Below are positions 32,611-44,418 of a DNA stretch of 64,000 nucleotides, piece by piece. The DNA lies in contig NC_061134.1 of the NCBI RefSeq assembly GCF_905220365.1, positions 11,113,001-11,177,000 on the forward strand. Direction: 5' to 3'. A model generated the notes under the pieces. The model was given only the letters and a program-made list of their open reading frames with translations. It did no database searches and was not told the DNA's origin. The translations under genes were made by a program, and so were the position numbers. The stretch is from Vanessa cardui (lineage: Eukaryota > Arthropoda > Insecta > Lepidoptera > Nymphalidae). Position 1 is the first letter of the stretch, and each line of letters begins with the position of its first letter.

Positions 32611-35097
32611 CATTTATTATCCGTGTAATTAAATTACACAAATGCTAATACATACTATATAATGTATGTACTTATACAACTATCAGCCCTTTCAGATTAA
32701 TCAGACTTTCGGTAACTCAGAGCGAGTCAAAAATGTAGGAAATTTTAATCTATTTTACTCGCTCCGTATACATTAATGTCATAAAAACAATAATAAGTGC
32801 AATAATATACTTTGTAATTTTTAAATATTAAATTCTAGTGCAGAGCGTTCCTTTCGGCGGTTCTAGTGCTTCCCGATCCAATTCGATTGCTTGTAAAGAA
32901 TACTACTGGTTCGCGGACAATCTGTTAAGAACCAGTATTTTCTATAAGCAGTAAATACTAATCATAGTTTACTTCTCTTTTAAAAATAAATAACATATTA
33001 TCCCCAATAAATAACATAATGCGAAATTATTCAAAAATTGACGACGTGTAACCACAACGTCACTGTAAAGTAAGTGTCAGAAATAAATAATAGAAACAAA
33101 TGTATGATTATATATGTACCTAGAATATTTCGTTCGACTTCCAAATATTTAGCCATTGCTAATTATTTGGTGGAGGAAGCCGAACTTCTGTATTACTACA
33201 AGTCTACTTATACTCAAACGAGTCCTTATTACTGCATTCCTTGTCTACATACCGATGATTTCTGCAAATGCCAGACGTGCGTTAATTTCGTTTGTGTTTA
33301 ATTGTCATAGACTATGTTATATAATATAATAAATATTTTATTCATTGACCTTCGTTTTAGTATTGCTTTTGTGGTTTGATTTTAGACAATGGACACAAAA
33401 TAATTGGGTCTTTGTATTATTAGATATTCAATAGCAGTTTGTACTATGGAGATTGTTACAGTTAATGGCCACTTTGTTTTGCCCCGGTAAACACCGGATT
33501 TTGCGTCTTAACTAAATTCGGTCGTATTGTTTTTCCATCGGATTATGGGGGTGAAGGATTAACATGTCTTGCGCGGTTGACAGTCTTCCTTGAAAACAGC
33601 CGGCCTGATCGAAATCGGCCAGTTATTATCATCACTTCAACGGTGAACATAAATTTGTGGAATTTGCGTATTTTTCCAAAACAATTGCCACCGCATTAAA
33701 GTAGTTTCAGTTCAAAACAAACTCTTAATAAGTACACATATACCAATACTTTTAAGCATCGCTGTCTTAAAATGTAAAAACTTGAACTTATTAAAATTCA
33801 ATGATATATCCATAGAAAAATCCTTAGTTACATATTTAAAATTTAAACACGTTCTTTTTACTTTATCTAAAATTATATGATGTAAGACATTAAAACCGCG
33901 GCAGACTTGCTTACATCACATTAGTTTTTTATTTTATTATTATTATATATTATAATAGTAAAATCGATTAATATTTTTTTTTGCTTGGCATGATTTATTG
34001 CTTAAATCGAAATATTCCTCACAGTAAACACAAGAAAAAGTTGCTGCCTCTTTCTGTCATGAAATAAGAAGAGATAAAACATAAATAATAATAACAATAA
34101 ACTTTTAAGCATTTTCAATTTGTGTTGAAATCGCTGCTATCAAATTTCGCTACAGTTGCAGAAACAAAACCAATTTAATAGAGCTCTGAAAGTGCGGATA
34201 TACTGAAGATCATATAAAACTTACTTTTTCATAAAACAAATAAACTTCATAACTCATCTTAAGTTAAGAAATGGAGACGAAGTTTTTTTTCTTATAAATG
34301 AGAAAAACTATCCTATGGGATGAATTTCATACTTCTAAAAATGTTAACATATTTTATTATTTTATATACTAGTGTTAGGTGCATTTTATGGAAAATACCT
34401 GTGTGTTATTCCATACTAATCTACCTCTGTGTCCAACTATCAGATCCGTTCTGCTGTTTTGACGTGATTGATGGAAACTTTCACATTCATGATATTATTA
34501 AAACAATTATCATCTTCTTCTTTTATAAGAGCTGCAGATACCCATGTTTTTGAGGTTTTTGATTTTGGAAGAAGATTAACGCGTTACCTTCACTATTACG
34601 GTTGTTCGGTACTCACTCCAACCCTTAATTCATAGTGTTTGCGCATGCAAATACATGAGGACATTACTATACAAAATCTTTTAGTGTCTGGGATTTGAGC
34701 ACAGGGTCATGTGGAAACGATCTAGCCATACCAAGTATTTAAGTAACAACGAGTATATAGATATTATTATAACTAATTTGTGTCTTACCTATATGCAATA
34801 TTTACATTGTATATTATTCAGAGTAGTTAGCCATTTCGTTCCCAATTAGGGTCGACGTGAAGGCAAACTAGAGCCGAGCTATTTCTAAATTTGTATGAAC
34901 TAACAATAGATGATGAAACATAAATTCTAATGGATTTTGCACAACAAACACAATCTTTATAGTAAATACAAACAGTGAAATATCCGTGCTTGTATGAGCC
35001 TATAAAGTAAAATATTTTCGATTTAAGTAGTAAGTAACTTTATTGCTGATACAAATAAACAAATATGATGTTATTTATGTATGTATATTTCATCAGG
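32611..35097. other. Long unassigned stretch
   Basis: No repeat or gene recognised over about 2.5 kb. The part at 33,480-33,660 is less A+T-rich and has CCGGTAAACACCGG (forkhead-like core inside a small palindrome) and CGGCCTGATCGAAATCGGCC, so it may be single-copy or regulatory DNA. Frames at 33,074-33,301 and 34,320-34,553 show no recognisable domain. Confidence 0.4.
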
Positions 35098-35240
35098 AAA
35101 ACACATATTTAAGAAAAACACATGTCCAGAAATGATGATTTTAATGACAGAAAACTGTTTTATTATTTAAATAATAATATTTAGTGAATTCTGAGATATT
35201 AAATTAGTCTCACAGTCTTTCATATATTATTTCTGACACG
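35098..35240 (+). mobile_element. Partner of the possible LTR relic
   Basis: TTTAAGAAAAACACATGTCC, AATAATATTTAGTGAATTCT and TTAAATTAGTCTCACAG match the minus strand of 16,840-16,975. The G+C-rich part is absent here. Confidence 0.45.
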
Positions 35241-35633
35241 TCTATATTTAAATATACTAATTCACATGAAACAATTTACTATAAATATATACGTTGTACT
35301 TTTACTATGTGTATATACATGAAACAAATAAATTATTAAAAAAATCACGCGACTTAGAAAATAGGTTTAATTGATGAGTTCTAAATCAGGACCTAGATTT
35401 CAAGAACTCATAATATTAATTTAACTTGCTTTGTTTAAATCACACCAGCTGTTAAATACACTTGTAATCACAAAGTATTCATTAAGATTGCTGATTATAA
35501 AGAAATTACGTCTTAGTAAATTTAATTATTAAGTGATTGTGTTAAGTATTGATTCAATCTATGTACGTATTTATGTACTTTATTTAAGTAGGTTTTCAGA
35601 GTGTAAATTCTACATTCATTCAAGATGAATCAA
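35241..35633. other. Unassigned A+T-rich spacer
   Basis: Nothing recognised. Confidence 0.4.
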
Positions 35634-36062
35634 AGGTAGGGCTTTGTGCTAGTCCGTTTGGGTTGGTACCACCCACTCACCTGATATTCTTCCGTCAAAC
35701 AACAGTACTCAGTATTATTATATTCCAGTTTGAAGGATGAGTGAGTCAGTGTAGTTACAGACACAAGGGATTTAACATGTTAGCTTCCAAGATTGTTGGC
35801 GCATTGGTTTTTTTATGGTATAGGTTGGCGGACGAGCATATGGGCCACCTGATGGAAAGCGGTCACCATCACCCATATACAATGACGCTGTAAGGAATAA
35901 TAACTATTTTTACATCGTCAATGGTGATTTCTATAACAGCTTCCAAGGTTGTTGGCCCATTGGTGATGTAAGAAATGGCTAATATTTATTACAGCGCCAT
36001 TGTCTATGACCACTTAACAAAAGGTGGATCATATGCTCATCCGCCAAAAAATGCAATAAAAA
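35634..36062 (+). mobile_element. SINE2 copy interrupted by another SINE2
   Basis: The outer copy runs 35,634-35,807 (AGGTAGGGCTTTGTGCTAGT to TTGTTGGCGCATTGG) and resumes at about 35,938-36,062 (GATGTAAGAAATGGCTAATA to AAATGCAATAAAAAA). Confidence 0.9.
35808..35937 (-). mobile_element. 5'-truncated SINE2 nested in a SINE2
   Basis: The plus strand starts TTTTTTTATGGTATAGGTTG and ends within the middle of the element (TCAATGGTGATTTCTATAAC). It is bracketed by a 26-bp duplication of the outer SINE2, 35,782-35,807 and 35,938-35,963, with two mismatches. The T-run at the break is its CATAAAA tail. Confidence 0.9.
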
Positions 36063-36507
36063 ATACTAAGCAATATCCCATCGTTGGTATAATTGGTACA
36101 CATATAAATTTAGAAAATCCGCATGTAAATTGAAGGAAATATAAATCTACGCTAATTTATTAATGTTATTTAAAGTGAAATTCAAATGTATTAAATTTTA
36201 AAGTTAAAATTATATGCGGCTATAAAGAAACGAATGCCTTTGAAAGGATGACGTCATCCTGACCGTTTTGGCCAAGTAAGCCAATTTAAAAGGAAACCAG
36301 CCAACCACGCAGGATATATTATTCTGCACTAGTGTGTGTGCAAACACAGATGTACTTTCTATTCCTAGACACTGATAATACATGAGATGGGAAATCCACA
36401 CGACCAACAGTTTTACGTGTTTGCGCATCGGGTTTTACACAGATTCACCTTCAAGAACTGTCATTGAGAGTTATTTGAAATAAAAATAATAGAAGATCTA
36501 TTTTTGA
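36063..36507. other. Unassigned A+T-rich spacer
   Basis: Nothing recognised. The 72-residue minus frame at 36,210-36,428 has no known features. Confidence 0.4.
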
Positions 36508-37035
36508 ACGACCTCTGTAGTCGAGTAGTGTGTACATAACTTTTATGGGTACACCACTCCGAGTTTCCAAGTTCGATACCCGGCCGAGTCGATGTAGAAA
36601 AAGTTCATTAGTTTATATGTTATCTCGGATCTGGGTGTTTGTGGTTTTTTTATGATAGGTGGCAAACGAGCAGATGGCTCACCTGATAAAAAGTAACTAT
36701 CACCACCCATGGACATCTGGAACACCAGTGGGCTTGCAGGTGCGTTGCCGGCCTTTGAGAAAGAAGTACGTTCTTTTCTTGAGGGTTTCCATGTCGTATC
36801 TATTCGGAAAAACCGCCGGCGAAAGCTGGTTCCACAAAGTGGTTGTGCGAGGCAGAAAATGTCTAGGAAATCGCGCTGCTGTGGATTTTCGGACATCAAG
36901 GTGGTGCGGGTGAAACTTAGAATTTTGACGAGATGTCCGAAGGTGAAATTCAGCAGCCGGGATTAATCCGAACAATTCCTCGGAACATTCGCCATGAAAA
37001 GTTGAGGTAACGTCGTTACTTCTGATTTTATTTGC
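36508..37035 (+). mobile_element. SINE1 copy interrupted by LINE-B
   Basis: The 5' part at 36,508-36,647 has box A (TAGTCGAGTAGTG), box B (CAAGTTCGATACCCGG) and ATCTGGGTGTTTGTGGT. The 3' continuation at about 37,007 reads GTAACGTCGTTACTTCTGAT. The last third of the SINE is missing. Confidence 0.85.
36648..37006 (-). mobile_element. LINE-B 3' fragment, best copy
   Basis: The minus strand encodes an open C-terminal stretch of a non-LTR ORF2: ECSEELFGLIPAAEFHLRTS, SKFHPHHLDVRKSTAARF, PRHFLPRTTTLWNQLSPAVF, then RYDMETLKKRTYFFLKGRQR and a stop after DVHGW. It is followed by about 60 bases of UTR ending in ATAAAAAAA. A 126-residue frame (36,700-37,080) spans it, but its first ~25 residues come from flanking DNA. 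The reverse transcriptase core is missing, so it is not functional. Confidence 0.88.
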
Positions 37036-38681
37036 ATTATTATTTGCATGAATATTATAATCTTGTAATATAACGACCATATTAATAATGTATTATCCTT
37101 TATAAAATTCAAAAAACAATAGCTTAATGTGATGAATAGAAGTAGCGATAGAATAACGATGACGTTAACACAAAGACTCGTCTTTCAATCCTTCTGAAAA
37201 TAATTTGGAATTAATAAATCATAATTAGCATCATAATATTTATTTAATATTCAGATTATAAAACAAAAGACAGAAACGAAAGGAAAATCAAGTATATATA
37301 TCTAAATTACATTTAAATACATAAGTACTTACTTTAATCATTAACGTTATTTAAATTTAGAACTTATATGCTTACTTATAGGGTTGAATTTTTATCACCA
37401 TACGAACTCATTGGAAAAAGGTGCAAGTAACAAATTAAATTTTACAAATTTATTAATAAATTGTATTGTCTAAAGGTGTATTAAAACGAGTATTTGCATA
37501 TCACGAATAATAAAGTTATACATTAAAGTTAGATGTTTTTAGATGAATGTGGTTAAATGTTGCGTTAATTCAATTACCTGAGGCGTTAAAACGTTAGATT
37601 TGTTATCATAGGGACCGCTCGTTTTCGCTTGAAGTTAACGTAGATAAATATTGAGTCAGCTACGAATGTTATAATAAACTGTGATACCCTTTGCAGTTTC
37701 GCTCGTGAAAATATTTGTCTAATTCCAAAATTTTATTCCCTTAAATTGCTAAAAAAAATAATTTCTGGAACGGCCCCTTTATAACAAAGATAATCAATCA
37801 AGATCATTTTCTCTTTTAGCAGGGGGTAAAAATATCTGATATCAAGTAATACATCTAAACCAAACGCCACTTTAGATACAAAGCGACGTTTATTAATAAA
37901 TTATAAATGTGAGTGATAGTGACTGAAATGTGTCCCGCAATATGCTGAGTAGAAAACCAATAAATATAAAGAGTGCCGTTAAACAAATACATATATTTCT
38001 CGTATTATAATGTGTTACGCCTTTTGCCGTCACGGCTTACGCATTGCTCTTACCCCCAATGGGCGCCGATATATATTTCACATAAAAAATGTTAATAATT
38101 TCAAAAACCTTACATTTTGAATGATTACATTTCTTTATGTAATTCTTTGGCCGTTTAAAAAGACATAAGTATTTACTGTAACTATGACGGATGTCTTTAT
38201 ATTTAACATGTAACATTGTTCGGGTCAGACGACGTATAATGGACACATCAAAGACAAGCTTCCAAACGATCAAAGCGACGTCGCTTACAGGTTACACGTA
38301 TCGATTTAATGAATTAAATATCAAAACTACCGTATTTGATGTTAGTCGGTAGATATCAACTTATTTTGACTTTTTTTATATCTGTAATATTATTATCCGA
38401 TTTAGCTCCCTGTTTTTGACTATTTTTATTGTGGCATTAGGTGAAAATGAATTTTATTAATGGCAACACTTGAGACGGTATGTATATTGTTATGATTCTT
38501 AAATTTTCATCAACTTTTCAACTTCGCAAAAATATATTATTTTTAGGTACTGTTCCTGAAGTTGGCTATTTGAAAAATACCCCAGATCATATTTTCCATT
38601 TTCCAACACATTTTCTTATTAACATATTTAAAGTTCACGCTGAAACATATTACACGATGGACATATTATTGACTAAATACA
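37036..38681. other. Unassigned A+T-rich stretch
   Basis: No gene or repeat recognised over about 1.6 kb. Frames at 38,037-38,273 (minus) and 38,480-38,710 (plus) are A+T-driven. Confidence 0.45.
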
Positions 38682-39514
38682 TATGGGCGCAAGTCGCCAT
38701 CTATCGGTAATGATTGTCAAATAACGATATTTATATTTTAAGTTATCGTTAATATTATTATATTTTAATTATATAAATGTCTAAGAAGCGTAAATATGTA
38801 TTTTAATAGCTATTTGTAAACATGATGATGTTATTTATCAGACTCTAATAATTAATAGAGATTTGATTGTTTTATAATTTAGAAGATGTGAGCTCATGTC
38901 GCCATTTATCGGCAATGGTTTTAAAATATTAATGATATTAATAAATAGTTATATATTGTTAATTATCATTTGAATGTTTCTATTTTATTATGTAAATTTG
39001 TAAAACACTACAATGTAATAAGTAAAACTAAAATGTGGATTCGTCATGCAGCGCCACCTATAATGTGTCATAACCGACTATGTAATAGAAATGCTGGTTT
39101 ATATTACTTATTTTAAGTAATTCGCTTGTAATTTATTAAGAGCTAATCAATATCTTAAGAATAACAATCTTATAAATGAATATTTATAAGATTGTTATTC
39201 TTAAGATTTATTTAAGAATAACAATCTTATAAATATTCATTTTTAATATTAAACTGTATTTCAAGAATGAATTTGCAGTAATTGCATTAATTTGTTATAA
39301 AAGTTGTAGTTGTGAATATCCGTTTGATTCATTCTAGAGGAACGTTTCGAAACTAAGATTGTTTTAGTAACGACACATCGCATTGACACTTTTTCGAAGA
39401 ATTTACTTAACTTTATAAAATTGTTAATATCATGTAATAAATAATATTGAAATGGCTGCGTTTAATTGCAATGGATGCTGACAACCCAACTATATCTCCG
39501 ACATACACATTAAC
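38682..39514 (+). repeat. Inverted dispersed repeat, copy 1
   Basis: It aligns along its whole length, in opposite orientation, with 48,421-49,198. Shared landmarks include ATCTATCGGTAATG, GTCTAAGAAGCGTAAATATG, AGATGTGAGCTCATGTCG, AATGTGGATTCGTCATGCAG, ATTTCAAGAATGAATTTGCA, ATCGCATTGACACTTTTTCG and CAACCCAACTATATCTCCGA. It contains three related CGCCAYCTATCGG-like motifs (38,695; 38,900; 39,051). It has no coding capacity or recognised transposon ends, so its class is unknown. Confidence 0.88.
39152..39207. repeat. Perfect inverted repeat, 26-bp arms, 4-nt loop
   Basis: Left arm 39,152-39,177, loop GAAT, right arm 39,182-39,207, all 26 positions complementary. A third inverted piece of the arm follows at 39,212-39,235. 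The matching place in copy 2 (near 48,697-48,725) has only one arm, so the hairpin arose in this copy. Confidence 0.95.
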
Positions 39515-40077
39515 AATATAAAATCCATTTCTTTGACAATCCACAAAGCAATATGTATAAAGTGTGTTTTAACTACTAAAAGTGTTATATAAAATATAAG
39601 TTAAACTCCATATCATTTGTGAAACTGTGTACCTATACAATTGCGTGGTGGTACTAATGTGTGCTAAGCAAAACGCGGCTTGCTTCTTTGATGTTTGCGG
39701 CAAATTAACAAACGCTAGCAAATACAGAATGAGTTATATAATCGATCAAAATAGAGTTTCGAATATTATGATTTAGTGTTAACGTTGCAATATACTTATT
39801 TATTTATTTACAGACTGATGTGGAAATCAATAAAATCCCTTTCAAACAAGAGTATTTTTGTTTTGAGTCATAATATGAATACATTAATTGTACGTTATGG
39901 TTAAAAGGTTAGGTTAAAGTAAAGCACAGACTGAGACATGAAATGAAAATAAAATTAGACTAAAGAAGATTCGAAAGAAATTATAAAAAAAAAAATTGAT
40001 TATATAAAGGTGACAGGTATATGAGCCATCTGATGGTCACACCATCGTTTATAAATATGTATATGCCATACTAATCA
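39515..40077. other. Unassigned spacer with a LINE-B tail scrap
   Basis: AAAGGTGACAGGTATATGAG then CCATCTGATGG at about 40,005-40,045 is a worn LINE-B or SINE2-type 3' tail on the minus strand. The rest is unassigned. Confidence 0.4.
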
Positions 40078-40248
40078 CTAGCTTTTAATATTAGGGGGAG
40101 GTGTGTCTTTTTTCGTAGGCTTTTGATCTAACAAGGAGGCTTTCTTTTTCCTCGGGGTTCAAACTTGCTCCAAACCAAATTTCATCCTATTCAGTTTAGT
40201 AAGTTACCCGTGGAAGCGTAACTTTCGTATTTATAATATTAGTATAGA
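40078..40248 (-). mobile_element. Helitron-like repeat, family H4
   Basis: The minus strand begins A|TCTATACTAATATTATAA and ends AATATTAAAAGCTAG|T, 171 bases in all. The interior has CCACGGGTAACTTACTAAAC and AAATTTGGTTTGGAGCAAGT. It is non-coding; only the ends tie it to the Helitron class. Confidence 0.55.
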
Positions 40249-40559
40249 TTACATCGAACTCCATTTAATAATAAATTACAAATATCATAAAATATTCAAG
40301 TATTTAATTATCAAGGGTTAACACCGGTCAGTCTAAAAGTATTTGTAGAGAACATAGGTATACGCCTACGGCCTACCGAAATAATCAAAGGGATCCCGCC
40401 TTGTATACAGTATACACATATGTCGGACCACGATTCAAAATGAATATACTTTGGGTGAGAAAGACACGCACGATGTACGGTTTTCTCTTAGTGAAAATTG
40501 AAATCAAAATACGAGTATACTCGAATACAGCCCCGTATAATCTTTTGATTCGCCATAGT
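40249..40559. other. Unassigned spacer
   Basis: Nothing recognised. The 70-residue frame at 40,401-40,613 runs into the SINE2 relic. Confidence 0.35.
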
Positions 40560-40775
40560 AACTGTTCACCACCGTCAATAGAGCTTGGTTACTGTAAGGA
40601 TTATCGCCAATAGTCTAACATACTTAAGAGATAAGTTTATATGTCCCTTGTGCCTGTAGTTACAATGAATCGCTCATCCTCCAAACTGGAAAACAAAACT
40701 ACTACTGTTGTCTCGATATGAAATATTTGATTAGTGTACGACACCCAATCAGACGGGCGTGCCCAATGCTCCAAA
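40560..40775 (-). mobile_element. Degraded SINE2 relic
   Basis: GTCCCTTGTGCCTGTAGTTA, ATCGCTCATCCTCCAAACTG and CAATCAGACGGGCGTGCCCA on the plus strand follow SINE2 order. Confidence 0.65.
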
Positions 40776-41078
40776 GTACGAAAATAATTTTAGAAGGATA
40801 AAGTTTAATATATATAAATTCAATTAAGTTTTAATAAAATGTTACCCAAATATATTATGTTTTGTACCCTTTTATGTCAACGTCAAAACGAATACATGAA
40901 CTAATTAAGCGAGTTTTGCAATGAATGTGTTATTACGGCCCCGTCACACAAATCTTGTCACATTCATTCTTCGGCTATGATGTTATGGTCGTCTCTAAAA
41001 TTTACACTTACGCGTCACTAGTAATAAATAAAAAATAATACTAATAGCCTTTTCTTTTTCATTGGTCTTCTATGTTTA
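40776..41078. other. Unassigned spacer
   Basis: Nothing recognised. Confidence 0.4.
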
Positions 41079-41380
41079 TCTAAACATGTAATAAAATTGG
41101 AGTGTCTGTTTGAAACATTAAAATAGCCCTTTTTTACCCAATGCATAAGCATACATGGTATACTCGTATATACCAAAACAACATTTTTTACAATTTTCTG
41201 TCTGTCTGTCTGTCTATATATCAGTTTGTTTGTTCCGGCTAATCTCTGGAACGACTAGACTCCTTTGACGGAACTTTCACCGGCAGATAACTGATTAAAT
41301 AAGGAGTAACTTAGGCTACATTATTTTGTAAGATTTTTTTTGTTAAATTCAAGTACGTACAAGGTCGCGGGCATGGCTAG
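41079..41380 (+). mobile_element. Helitron-like repeat, family H1, complete copy
   Basis: It begins A|TCTAAACATGTAATAAAATT and ends GCGGGCATGGCTAG|T. The interior has TGGAGTGTCTGTTTGAAACA, a TGTC microsatellite, TTTGTTCCGGCTAATCTCTG and GGAGTAACTTAGGCTACATT. There is no open frame of note. It is the reference for the interrupted copy at 17.7 kb. Confidence 0.78.
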
Positions 41381-43204
41381 TTAATCATATAGAGTGAAAT
41401 TTGACGAAGCAAACAACTCCAAGGATCAACATAGACTACGTAAATGGAGTTTTTTTAGATATTTGTTAGCCTTAATCGCCTTCACAGCGTCACCGAGTAA
41501 GGATGGAGAGTGTATGTAAGTCCGTCAAGGTCTTTCATCAAAAATTAAAATCCTTACTATACATGACGCGTATAACATATAAAGTTACGTGATCAAAATG
41601 TTGTTATAAATAGAAAAAAAACACAGTATAAAATAATAAATATTTGGGACATATGACATACTCAAAAGTAAGTGACTACAAATCAAAACAAAGAAACGTT
41701 GTGAAATCGTGAGCACATGACAGGAGTTATCATTTAATGATGTGATTATGCATATAGCGCGTCAAGTGCAAGTTGGCGTGTGGCAAAAACATGTACTATT
41801 TTTTTTGTTCATTTATATCTTATTTGTTTTATTTACTCTTGTTAGGAAAGCTTACCCAAAATCTATTAAAAATGAGACGTAGAGAATTATTTTCTAGGGA
41901 GATATTGGTAAAATAAACAAAAAAGTGGCAAGACAAAGGGTATAGCAGGTGCTGCCACAGGAACGCCAACTTATACTTGACAGTCTGTAACACTTGCTTT
42001 CGATTTAGATTCATTGGTCATCTTAGCTCTGTTCTTTATATATTAGTAATAAAGGATACATAAAATATTTAAAAAGTTTCAAATAACTCTCTGAGAAAGT
42101 AAATATGTTACAAATAAATATGTTAGCACTTGATATTATAAAGGAGCATAAACTGCAAATGTGTCCTCTCAAACAAAAAAGCATATTCCAAGGTGGTTTA
42201 CAAATCACGGAGTTTTGGGTTGAATGCTTTAAGATTAAAGCATCCGATTCCATCCGATAAAACCTTCTTTTTTGAAGTAAGTTATAAATTACATGACTTT
42301 AGAATTAATTAAACAGCCCTGACGGGCAAAGAAGTTTTTACGTATTATAAATTCAAATAATTTACTTGTGCCATTTACTAGTGGTCCTTATTAAGTACTA
42401 TTAAATATGATTAATAAAGTTTTAGTACACTTCAAACTTTTATTATAGAAAATTGCTTAGGACTAAATAAAAAATGTACAACGGGCAGTCATACCTACCA
42501 ATCTAATCTTAGAACATAATATAACAGATTATATGTTCTACGTAGTATGTTATCTGTAGATATACGCTATAACTCACCCAATAAGTGAAATCATAAAATA
42601 CTTTTCGACAATATTTTATATATTTATCTACATGATTATTGAGATGATAAATTTTGATACTATAATCAGATTAAGAATCAGATGAACTGTTAATTTTGGA
42701 TGGATATTTGAAGACCAGAGCAATATCTAAACTGTTTCAATTTATTCAACATACGAACATATCATTATAACTGGCCGTTACAACTATAATATTTAAAAAA
42801 AATATTAAAAATTAAACTTCGAACACGTCATAACGATTTCGATCTATTAAGAATTTAGGCAGGGTTTAGTGACCTACACACGTAGAAGAATTATATATAA
42901 ATAGATGTACTAAACACATATTAAAAATATGAAATACCCCGTCGCCCACGATATTCCATACCAATAGATTTTCTGAATACTAAATGTATTTCAAAGGTCG
43001 TTTCGAACATTGCGTGACCATGTTATACGTTCGATACAATTGTTCCAATTTTGAAATTGTGTAATTCTTGTTCTAATTATTGTTATTTTATTTTATAGCT
43101 ACTTGAAATGTTTATTTTAGTATTTAATTTATAATAAGCCTCAACAAAAAGTGATTATTTTTTTAATCATCATGCATAGAACCATATTTATGAAGCACTG
43201 AGAT
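41381..43204. other. Unassigned A+T-rich stretch
   Basis: No gene or repeat recognised over about 1.8 kb. Minus frames at 41,829-42,014 and 42,023-42,253 show no recognisable domain. Confidence 0.45.
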
Positions 43205-43529
43205 TTAAAAATAGAACAACAGTAACACTACCAACACCAACATCCTATAAATTTCCCACTACTGGGCTAAAGGCCTCCTCTCCCTTTGAGAAGAAGGTTT
43301 GGGATATATTCCACCACGCTGTACTTCCAATACACACGTGGCATAATTTATATGAAATTTGACACATGCATTTCCTCATGATGTTATCTTCACCGCCGGG
43401 AACGAGATGAAATATAAGCACAAATTAAGCACATGAATATTCAGTGATGCTTGCCTGGGTTTGAACCCGCGATCGTCGGTTAATATGCACGCGTTCTAAC
43501 CACTGGGCCATCTCGCCTTAAAATAGAAC
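43205..43529 (-). mobile_element. SINE3 copy with target duplication
   Basis: The element is about 43,218-43,517. The plus strand shows ATAAATTTCCCACTACTGGG, ATTCCACCACGCTGT, AATTTATATGAAATTTGAC, GGGTTTGAACCCGCGATC (box B complement) and CTAACCACTGGGCCATCTCG (box A complement). It is flanked by TTAAAAATAGAAC (43,205-43,217) and TTAAAATAGAAC (43,518-43,529), a duplication with one A lost. The tail is a worn TTG type. Confidence 0.9.
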
Positions 43530-44089
43530 ACTGATTGTTATTTCATTTAAAAATTTTTTGGAAACGATTGGACTATTTCTAGGTATTTTTTTATTGTATG
43601 GATTGCAAACGAGAAGTTAAAGATAAAAGTTTAAGTTTTTGGACCTTATTTCACAAAAACATAACAGCACGAAAACGATTTATTCAACTGAAGAGGATAA
43701 ATATGAAAATTGTTCATTTTGCATCTGTGATTTTGTTTGAAACGATTAACATACACAAACAATATTTTCAGTAGGCTGTTTATTCAACGTTATAAAGTTT
43801 ATTTGTTGGAAAATTAAAAAAAATCTGTGTTCATTGTACAAATTGTAATCATCTGCCCAGTTCTACAAGTATGGTGTTCAACAAAATGTAGTGTTTATGA
43901 TGGATAGTTTGAATATATAGCGAGACAGTTTAACAAGAGGCACAAGGAATACAATTTTAGCCATCTTAAATCCCAAGGTTAATAATTTCAAACCGAAACA
44001 CTGAAATGTAAGGTATATATTTTTAGGTTGAATAACTGATGAGTCAGAATCAGTAGTGCTACGTTCATCTGGTTTATATACAGAAGTGC
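43530..44089. other. Unassigned spacer with a possible SINE2 scrap
   Basis: AGGCACAAGGAATACAATTT, TCCCAAGGTTAATAATTTC and TGAATAACTGATGAGTC at 43,938-44,055 recall SINE2, but too weakly for a separate call. Confidence 0.35.
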
Positions 44090-44240
44090 AGTTCTATAAG
44101 AAGCCACTTCGTATTTCATTCGTGAAACGTTTTAGACACACGTAATTGATACATATTATACCTATTATAATGAAAATCACGTTTTGATACTTGAAGCTTG
44201 TGTTCTGTGGTGAGTTTCGAGTTTCTGATAAAAGTATAGC
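44090..44240. repeat. Dispersed repeat, uninterrupted relative of the 31.5-kb locus
   Basis: GCAGTTCTATAAGAAGCCAC, TTCGTATTTCATTCGTGAAA and GTGTTCTGTGGTGAGTTTCG align with the flanks of the R1-like insertion at 31,537-31,918, giving an approximate empty site. Confidence 0.5.
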
Positions 44241-44300
44241 TCTTAAATCTAGTGTCAGTTGCAAAAGCTGTTGAGATTATATAATAAAGCTGCTCACTAT

Positions 44301-44385
44301 TTTTATTTATGACATAGGAGGCAAACGAGCAGGAGTTTCACCTGATGGGAAGTGACTATCACCGCCCATGGACATCTAAGCCGTC
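44301..44385 (-). mobile_element. LINE-B 3' terminus
   Basis: The plus strand reads TTTTTATTTATGACATAGGA, GGCAAACGAGCAGGAGTTTC and ACCTGATGGGAAGTGACTAT, ending CCCATGGACATCT. It is only the UTR and last codons. Confidence 0.8.
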
Positions 44386-44418
44386 AATTTATTGTAAAGT
44401 CACTTTAAATAGGCAATT

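Noticed and set aside
36543..36899. 118-codon minus ORF and the plus frames over LINE-B
   Set aside because: They are shadows of the LINE-B C-terminal frame, which reads in another register.
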